DNA of 64,000 nt from positions 1 to 64,000 of the forward strand of contig JARBJD010000161.1 in the NCBI GenBank assembly GCA_033064195.1. Reading direction: 5' to 3'. The notes under the pieces were generated by a model. The model saw nothing but the letters and a program-made list of their open reading frames with translations, ran no database searches and was not told the DNA's origin. The DNA comes from Blattamonas nauphoetae (lineage: Eukaryota > Preaxostyla > Oxymonadida). The position numbers and the translations under genes were made by a program. Positions 57,605 to 64,000 of this stretch are shown here, in pieces. Position 1 is the first letter of the stretch, and each line of letters opens with the position of its first letter.

Positions 57605-58064
57605 TAGTGATTATTCCAGAAAAAAGCACTAATTGTTGACATGGAACTAATTAGTGACGTCAGTATGAGACGGAAAGGTGTTCATAGTGGCGAAATCCGA
57701 ACATCGACTTTTTCGTCACTTTTGTGACCTAAGTCCGGTACGTAGCTCGACGAATTCTCAACAGATTTTGATTGGGGTTGTCTTCATCGATGATCTACAT
57801 TGTCCCCGAGATTTTAGACTTTTTTTAGACATTTTCAAAGTGGTTCTCAAGTTGGACTCAATTGATTTGTGGAAAAAAAGCGAAAAATACCAAAAAGTGC
57901 CAACTTTTTTGGAATGTTGTCAAAATTGGCTTCAAAAAAGACACTTTTCAAGAGGTCTAAATGTTGGACATATTTTTTAGAATTTAGGCCAAATATTGAT
58001 ATCATCAAGATGTCATAAATTCCTTTTAATACAAGATTCAAAAATGGTCAATCGGCATTGACTT

Positions 58065-58568
58065 TCAACTTTGGTTTTCAACGATTATTTCAATCGGGTT
58101 CCTTAATCGTTTTCTATCCTACTTCTGTTCGTAGAAATCTGGTTCTTTCTGGAATTTCTCCGGCACAATCACATTCCCACCGCCATATTTGATGATTCCC
58201 CACGAGTAACATTTGTTGAATTTTGGGCATGTGATCTGTGGAACCCAATGCAATCGTATTTCGACAAAATCTTCTTGGCCCTCGTCTGTAAGCTCGGTGA
58301 TCGTGTATTTGGTTCTCTGGTGAGTTCTTCGCTCATTAAGTTGACGAATTAAGATTTCATCTCGAAAGATCCTTAAATAGCTCGCTATCATGTTGTCTGG
58401 TTCAGATTCATTCAGCCAGCTCATTGACGCGAAGCAGAAAGGAATGGATGAGAGGAAGTGATAAGCCTTTGCAGTAGATGGCATGATTTCGGTCAGATGG
58501 TCAACGAAGAAGCTTTATTCTCTCGAAGTTTCATATTCAGAGAATTTCAAGCGATTTCGGCAGATAAA
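58065..58568 (-). pseudogene. Array gene copy 5, truncated
   Basis: Only the 3' part remains: about 17 residues before the in-frame TAA (58515-58517) and the second part (58484-58119). The unit breaks at 58568 and joins unrelated AT-rich sequence. Confidence 0.7.
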
Positions 58569-58963
58569 TGAGCTCCATTTGACCAGAATGACCCTCCCCG
58601 TTTTATTGTTTCAACTCACTTCTTTCATTAAATTCAAACCATTTTTTGGGGCAAAACCTTATCTTTTCACTAGATCCCGATTGAAGTTGATCAAACCCAT
58701 TATTTTATCAAATGACGTCAGGAAGTGTCAAAGCTGATAAGTGTTGTGAATGGCAATGAATTATGATAAAAGAAGACTTCCTTACTCCTTTTTCCGAAGA
58801 GAAACCGTAACATTACTCTCTTGTCATGTAGAAAAATGTCATGAAAATTGAAGCTGGTGCTCTCTCTCTTCCAACAGCTATGTATGCGGTTTATATGAGT
58901 GTAGATCGTGATATTCTTGTTTCCTTTCTCTCTGCCAATCTTGTGACAATCAGGACGATGTTT
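58569..58963. other. Spacer after the array
   Basis: AT-rich sequence between the truncated unit and the 3' end of the interrupted host gene. No gene supported. Confidence 0.4.
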
Positions 58964-59160
58964 TTAATGCGACTGTTCCACACAGAGCGAGAGCGAGCGA
59001 TTTGGATACAGAAAAGTCAGCGGATGGACGGAAAGACGAGCTGACGTGAGGACGGAGCAGATAAGCGATTGCGTTTCGGAACGGAGTCTGTGGTGAAGAG
59101 CTTGTTCTCTCAGTCGCATCAGAATGTTCGTCTGCGTTGACACAAACAGTGCTGTCCGAA
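58964..59160 (-). pseudogene. 3' end of host gene split by a transposon
   Basis: The minus-strand frame reads ALFVSTQTNILMRLREQALH and ends CVEQSH at a TAA (58964). It is in register with the frame at 62918-63020 across the inserted element: the 9-bp duplicated target (59152-59160 and 62918-62926) restores TVRT-ALFV when one copy and the element are ignored. Sequence is helical; family not recognised. Confidence 0.7.
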
Positions 59161-59191
59161 GGTTAAGTATAGGCGCAGATCCGATTTTCGC
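59161..59191 (+). repeat. Left TIR of the Mutator-like element
   Basis: 31 bp, exact reverse complement of 62887-62917. The foldback element is inserted at its inner edge. Confidence 0.9.
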
Positions 59192-59603
59192 GGCATAATC
59201 CGACCCTGTGCCCCCCTCCAATATTTTAACAGGAGCTTTGTTTAATATCACTTCACGATGTTTTTACAATTATTGCTCGATTTGAGACCGGGTTTTGGAG
59301 TTATGGATTTATCTACACTTCACCCGATCCTTTTTCCAGACACTTTTTCATAATGTCGGATAGTCTTCACAGCCCCCCGCTCAAGAGCAGGGGGGGCTGT
59401 GAAGACTATTGGTGAATTCTCAAAAGTACCATAGAAAAAAGGATCTTTGTGAAGTGTTGAAACAAATAATGGGCTGGATCCGGCCAAAAAGGGCAGCTTT
59501 TTTTCGCCCTCAAAATCACAAAATTTTATCAAAAGTGTGTTTAATATTAAAAACCAGACATATTTGAAAATTTTGGTGAGGGGGCACGGGGTATGATTAA
59601 GCC
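59192..59603. mobile_element. 412-bp nested foldback element
   Basis: Lies between two copies of ATTTTCGC (59184-59191, 59604-59611). Ends are imperfect inverted repeats (GGCATAATCCGACCCTGTGC against GGCTTAATCATACCCCGTGC), and the whole sequence is a long imperfect palindrome around a strong central hairpin. The 8-bp duplication suits a hAT-like MITE, but the family is not certain. No coding capacity. Confidence 0.75.
59360..59409. other. Strong hairpin in the foldback element
   Basis: A 19-bp perfect stem (ATAGTCTTCACAGCCCCCC and its complement) closes a short loop at the centre of the nested element. Confidence 0.85.
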
Positions 59604-59779
59604 ATTTTCGCTACACGCAGATCTAAAAAAAGGGATACGCGCAGATCCAAATGGATACACGCAGATCCAAAAGGATCGTTGATTGTTTTGTGCTTTCCAT
59701 ATCCAATTCATGTCATTTCACTCTGATTGCTCACAATTCTCTTTTACTCTCACATACTTTTCATAAATCTAATTTTGTA

Positions 59780-62304
59780 ATGTCGTCATTCGAGAATGTT
59801 GATCTTACCATCACCCGTCTCTCGATTGATGTTACAACTCCAAATCAGAGTCCAATATTACTTAGCTTGGTATGTCATTTTCCCACACTGACCATATTTT
59901 TCCCTTTTCTTGCACATGGATCACGCTTTAGGCTGTTCTGTGTATCCATTTGATTGCCCACCTTTTCCTCTTCATTGTCTGCTCTTATTCTTAAAATATT
60001 CACGTACCTCAACTCTTTGCTCTTTCATTCCTCTGTTCTCGCAGGATCTGCATCTTTCTCTTCATCCTACTCCTCCTCTTCTCTCGAAACCATCTCGATC
60101 CTCATCAGGATCCTCCTCAACGTAACTTGGGTGATATCTGTCTTGAAGGATCAACAAGTGATCCAGATGATCAGCAACTTAATGTAAATTTGACAACTTT
60201 CCTGATCCATCGCGATCCTGCTTCTTCTGATGCCACTCGTCAAAATTTCGTTCTGATGTTGGCGTTTGGTGAGTCTTTTCCGTGAAAATGAAATACCAGC
60301 ACCGGATACGGCTTGGATGAACGATATTTTCGCTTAATTATCCGCCTCCACAACAACAGGCTGTGAAACCGACCCAACCACCAAATTGAGCCCCTTCACC
60401 AGTTCCACGAGCATCCACTCCTCAAGCACAGAACAATGTTCAGTCAAAAGAGCGAATGGAGGCCGAACGCAGAGTGGAAGAAGCCAAAGCCAGACAAAGA
60501 GAGATCTTAAGACAACAAGCACTCGAAAAAGAACGGCAGAGAGCAAAAGATGAAGGAAATGAAAGCCAAAGAGGATCGAGAACACATGATTTGTGAAGAA
60601 GCTCGTCGCAACTTTTTTAATCAACAGGAACAGGCCCGACGGAACAAAATGACAATTGATGCCCAAATGGATGGAAGCAATGCTCCCCCTTCGCTTCCCC
60701 CGTCACAATATTCTCAGCCCTCCCCTCGAAGATTATTTCATCAAACCAAAGCAAGCTACTTCACCTGCAAAACCTAAAAAGGCTGTTGCAAAGGCAGTTC
60801 GAAAGAAATCAGTCTCTCCACGCCCAACATCAGCTCCTTGACCAAGTTCAGCTGCTCCTGCACCCAAACAGGCTCCACCGAAGAGTGCAGAGAGAAGGTC
60901 ACTCTCAGCCAGGCGTGTCACTCCCACAGTCGCCGATCGACCAAAGACCGGCTCACCTCTGTCCGATCGCCCCAAAAGCACCGACAAACAGAAAATGCAG
61001 AAATTGGAAGACCAATTTGGGGAGTTGCAGGGAATGCTTCAACGAGCAGCCTCGCCAGCTCCGTCTCAGCCACGCTCAGCCCGACCGAGGACACCGACCG
61101 GCGTGTCATTACAACAGTCGAAAGAGACGAAACCAGCAACACCGTCAAAACAGGTTTCCGGAGCAGTTGGGAGTGGGAGTGTCGACGATGGTGTTGAGTG
61201 ACATTGACAGGCAGTTTGAGGAAGAGGAGAGACGGCTCAGGGAACAGAAGGAGGGAAAGGCGGTGGATTTCAAGATTCAGGCGTCGTCGACGATGATGAA
61301 TGAGATCGACAGGCAGTTCGAAGAGGAAGAGAGACACCTCCAAGCGGAAGAGAAGCAGCGGCGACGAGAGGAACAGATGGCAGCCATCGCCGCATCCGTC
61401 CAGCCAGTTCGGAAGATGAACAAACTCAAAGTGAACGCCAACGCGAAGAAGGGTCAGCGGAAGAGCTCAAATTACTTGGAAGATCACGCGATGATGGAAG
61501 CAAAGGCCAGCGACGTGAAGAACGGTGCAGACCGCGTTCGGAGGTTGTTGTTGGGAGAGGACGAGCAGAAGGATTTGGATGAAGGTCCGTGCGGAGTGAA
61601 GATTGTGCGGAGAGGGGAAGGAATGAATCGAATTAAGCAGCTGCACAACAAAAACAAAGTGGACGACAAGAAACAGCGGGAATACGAAGAGAAACTGCAA
61701 CAGCTCGAGTTGGAGAAGAAGGCACAGGCAGGCGACAAACCGTGGCTGACGAGAGGGAAGTCGAAAGAGGAGAAAGCGCTGGAAGAAGAGAAGCGGAGGA
61801 TCGAGCAAGAGATGAAGGACGATGAGGAGGCCGAGCGGTGGAAGGTGGTGAAGGAGGCGCAGATGAAGGAGAGGGAGACGCGAGACGCGGAGAGGAAGGC
61901 GTTCCAAAAGCTGATTGCGAAGAAGAAGAAGAAACAGAATCGGAGTCACTCGGTCGGCGACGAGGAAGATGTTGTGATTCTCGTCGCCCCAAATCGAAAA
62001 CCAGTCCAGACGACAGAGACTGTGGAGCAGAAGAAGGAGGAAGTGAGCATTGATGTGGAAGTGCTGGTCTCATCCAAATCGCCACAACGCCCATCCTCAA
62101 CAAAGAAAACACCAGCTCGTTCGTCTTCAGCCCGCTCAGGCTACTCCAAAGAAGGCCGCAGCTGCTTCGAAGGAGGGCAGCCCACAAGCAACACACACGC
62201 CTCCGAAAATTGGGTCGTCGAAAGGGAAGGTCGAGCGGAAAGAGAAGCGGAGCGAAAACGTGCAAAGGTCGTCGCCGTTCGCCAATGTGGAGCGAGGAGA
62301 GTGA
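59780..62304 (+). pseudogene. Captured coiled-coil gene inside the Mutator-like element
   Basis: Exon 1 starts MSSFENVDLTITRLSIDV at 59780; a GT-AG intron (about 59870-60108) leads in frame to DPPQRNLGDICLEG and TTFLIHRDPASSDATRQNF. From 60430 the protein is a charged coiled coil (ERMEAERRVEEAKARQREIL), then basic Lys/Pro/Ala segments, a KMQKLEDQFGELQGMLQ helix and two repeats of DIDRQFEEEER (61200-61330), then long Glu/Lys/Arg helices and a Lys/Pro/Ser tail. The frame changes near 60545, 60730, 61170 and 62120, and TGA codons interrupt it near 60400 (possibly intronic) and 60838. It is a decayed captured host gene or a poorly resolved sequence; no family is assigned. Confidence 0.6.
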
Positions 62305-62829
62305 TAACTCATCCAACTGTAAACGACCAGATAATGGCAATTTTGGTTCATCTATGTTCAATCAATCATGACAGGCGTCCTTTCGATCTACGGATTCTTT
62401 CTCAAACAATGCAAACACAACCACCTCGTCACTCAACCCCCTTTCTCCCCTCCAAATTAACACAACAACAATTCAATCCACTACTACATTATTTTTGATC
62501 TTTTTAGTACCATAGAAGCCGCTATGTTGTCAAATTGAACGCATCCAATGCCGAAGGCCAACACACTCCATAACCCTTGGTCTTTGTCACCGTAGTCGGG
62601 TATATTAGCATTATCATGGATCACAACCAGAATTTTCAAGATTTCATCCAGTGTAGTATCTTTAAACAGCAATTCACGACAGTCACTTTTTTGGAATCAC
62701 CTTGCATAATTAATCAACTTTTTTCAATCGATTTGTTATTCTGAAAGATGTTTGAGAGTAAATCAGTCTGTATTGAAGTTTTCTGAGACATAAACCAGTC
62801 ATAAATTCAAACAGAAACAACAAAGGTTT
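62305..62829. other. 3' flank of the captured gene
   Basis: AT-rich sequence within the Mutator-like element between the captured gene and the right subterminal repeats. No further gene seen. Confidence 0.4.
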
Positions 62830-62886
62830 AGATCTGCGTGTATCCATTTGGATCTGCGCGTATCCAAATTTTTAGATCTGCGCGTA

Positions 62887-62917
62887 GCGAAAATCGGATC
62901 TGCGCCTATACTTAACC
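62887..62917 (-). repeat. Right TIR of the Mutator-like element
   Basis: 31 bp, exact reverse complement of 59161-59191, followed at once by the second target copy CTGTCCGAA. Confidence 0.9.
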
Positions 62918-64000
62918 CTGTCCGAACTGTCGACGATGCAGCGAAAGAGCGAACCAAAAAACTTCCCGCAACACACACCAACCTCGTTGAGACTGTCTCC
63001 GTCTCCAAAATTGCCAGCATCGTATCAAGACATCTGCGGTGTTGAGGGGGGCAGCACAGGTGATGAGCGAGATGAACTCTGGAAATGTGTAGATTTTATA
63101 AGACACTTTTCTTAAAATGCGGGATAATGCGATTTGGGTTTCTTGTTGTTCAGATTTCGGAGTTTGGCGTTTGGTGGTCTGGATGAATGCGAATGTGAGT
63201 CTCGCAAAGTCGAGGAGAAGTCGCTTAACATCCTCTTTCGCCATTTTTTGTTTGTTGGCGGAGATGGGTCGAGAAGAGGGATAGGAGCGGCGTTGAGTGG
63301 GCAAATGAAGAGAATCGAGTCGTTGAAAACGGGAGAGTTGGTAGAGAAGATAGTGGTGATGAATGGAGTGAGTTGACTGGGTGGTTCGAAAAGTAGTGTT
63401 GTGGGATGGATGTGGAGGGAGGGAGGAAGCTGAAGATTGTCTGATCAGAGCTACGCAGAATCGGAGCAGAAGGTGCAGCACAGACAAGTCGTACTGAAGC
63501 GACTGCGAGCTGTGCATTGTTGCGAGCGAGCTTTCCAAGTCAGGGAGAGCAGCGAACGAGAGTGAGGATGTTGTCGAGTTCTGAATGTCGAAGGACTCAG
63601 CGAGGCCCTGCTCGAGATAGCCGAACACTTGTCCGAGGCATTCGATCCGCTTCATCCTCACTTCGGCAAGGAGAAGGAGGTTGGACACTGCAAACAGAGA
63701 TCTCGTAAACTGAGAACAATCGTCGATTCCTCGCATGGTGTCGATATGCTGTGTTGTTAGTGAGGCTTCCAGTTGTTGGGCGGAGAGAGCAGGCGGTCGT
63801 TCAGCAGAGCCAGATGTTGTTTTGCTTCCTCCCGCTTTCCGTCGCTCATCCGATGTGAGCAATTTCGCGACGTTCTCGACAGAGTGCTGATGGACGATGA
63901 AGAGGACAGGGGCGTCCTCTTCCAGCAGCACGTCGATGTAGTACTCGCCCACCTTCACGTGCGACAGCGAAGACGTGAACACGAGTCGCGGGTGTGAGAG
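62918..64000 (-). pseudogene. 5' part of host gene split by the transposon (partial)
   Basis: Open minus-strand frame entering from beyond the right edge. It reads VGEYYIDVLLEEDAPVLFIV, then helical Leu/Ser-rich sequence (SLFAVSNLLLLAEVRMKRI, YDLSVLHLLLRFCVALI) to SRILRK. A short intron (about 63079-63104) is inferred, after which CLDTMLAILETETVSTRLVC and SFLVRSFAASSTVRT lead up to the insertion point. The gene continues at 59160-58964. The insertion should cut about 65 codons from the C-terminus. Family not recognised; it looks like a HEAT-type helical protein. Confidence 0.6.

Larger units (their letters stand above)
47516..58568. repeat. Tandem array, 4.6 units of about 2.4 kb with nested inverted repeats
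   Basis: Units start at TTGGTCAAACTAAG at 47516, 49920, 52330, 54729 and 57133 (spacing 2404, 2410, 2399 and 2404 bp) and are nearly identical apart from homopolymer lengths. Each unit is: spacer S (about 472 bp, bounded by 72-bp inverted repeats), an outer arm of about 230 bp, a gene-bearing core of about 1.47 kb with the gene on the minus strand, and the same arm inverted. Around each core the inverted repeats total about 300 bp (outer arm plus the S repeat). The last unit is cut at 58568, inside the gene, and joins unrelated sequence. The left edge is at the S repeat. The arms contain the palindrome TGACGTCA. The layout suggests duplication of a TIR-bearing mobile unit, or unequal exchange between inverted repeats. 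Confidence 0.92.
59161..62917. mobile_element. Mutator-like (Pack-MULE-type) element with captured gene
   Basis: 3,757 bp between two exact copies of CTGTCCGAA (59152-59160, 62918-62926). Ends are 31-bp perfect inverted repeats starting GGTTAAGTATAGGCGCAGAT. Next to them, after allowing for a nested insertion on the left, both ends carry subterminal copies of a GGATCTGCGCGTATCC-like motif (59604-59680 and 62830-62890). A 9-bp target duplication is characteristic of the Mutator superfamily. No transposase is seen, so it is non-autonomous. It carries a multi-exon coiled-coil gene (59780-62304), the pattern of Pack-MULE gene capture. Perfect TIRs and target duplication point to a young insertion. 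Confidence 0.85.

Noticed and set aside
47516-58568. Polinton or other virus-like element for the array
   Set aside because: No capsid, DNA polymerase B, integrase or protease frame; cargo is one small helical gene.
59161-62917. piggyBac-type element with TTAA target
   Set aside because: TTAA lies inside the inverted repeat at both ends; the exact 9-bp duplication outside GG...CC fits Mutator better.
1-64000. UAR=Gln code for the whole genome
   Set aside because: SGT1 and DJ-1 end at TAG or TAA where their families end, and exons of over 2,000 codons contain no in-frame UAR.

Overview
The window is eukaryotic. Genes are split by very short GT-AG introns (mostly 29-58 nt, a few up to about 180 nt), spacing is tight on both strands, stops are standard (TAA, TAG and TGA all close recognisable genes), and the proteins include a huge beta-helix/Ig-like surface protein with a degenerate kinase tail and several cytoskeletal or flagellar-type proteins. 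Together these suggest a small-genome anaerobic flagellate, most like an oxymonad of the Blattamonas/Monocercomonoides type (Preaxostyla). That assignment is inference from gene style; no marker gene is present.

Layout. 1-2090: 30-bp minisatellite of about 69 units. 2747-8754: DIRS-like tyrosine-recombinase retroelement (Gag-like, RT-RNase H, recombinase, plus an unusual fourth frame) that looks whole. 8866-44614: the ordinary host gene block: a five-CH-domain protein, SGT1, a thioredoxin-fold protein with an acidic tail, an AAAP amino-acid transporter, a membrane-anchored 5'-nucleotidase-like phosphoesterase, an ATZ/TRZ amidohydrolase, an RRM/proline-rich protein, an ARM/TPR protein, a DJ-1 protein, two small unknowns, the 2,268-aa surface protein and a 2,268-aa coiled-coil protein. 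44615-64000: a repeat-rich block with broken genes. It holds an RI-type LRR gene with in-frame UAR codons between structured inverted repeats; an 11-kb array of 4.6 units of about 2.4 kb with nested inverted repeats, one unit having its spacer flipped; and a host gene split by a 3,757-bp Mutator-like element (31-bp TIRs, exact 9-bp target duplication) that carries a captured coiled-coil gene and is itself hit by a 412-bp foldback element with an 8-bp target duplication.

How the parts relate. The host block mixes cytoskeleton (CH and coiled-coil proteins, thioredoxin fold), chaperone and stress functions (SGT1, DJ-1), salvage and transport (phosphoesterase, amidohydrolase, transporter) and surface signalling. 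No operon logic is expected or seen. The right third is shaped by insertion, tandem duplication and inversion. Splice sites were inferred by reading frame and domain continuity and need transcript support.
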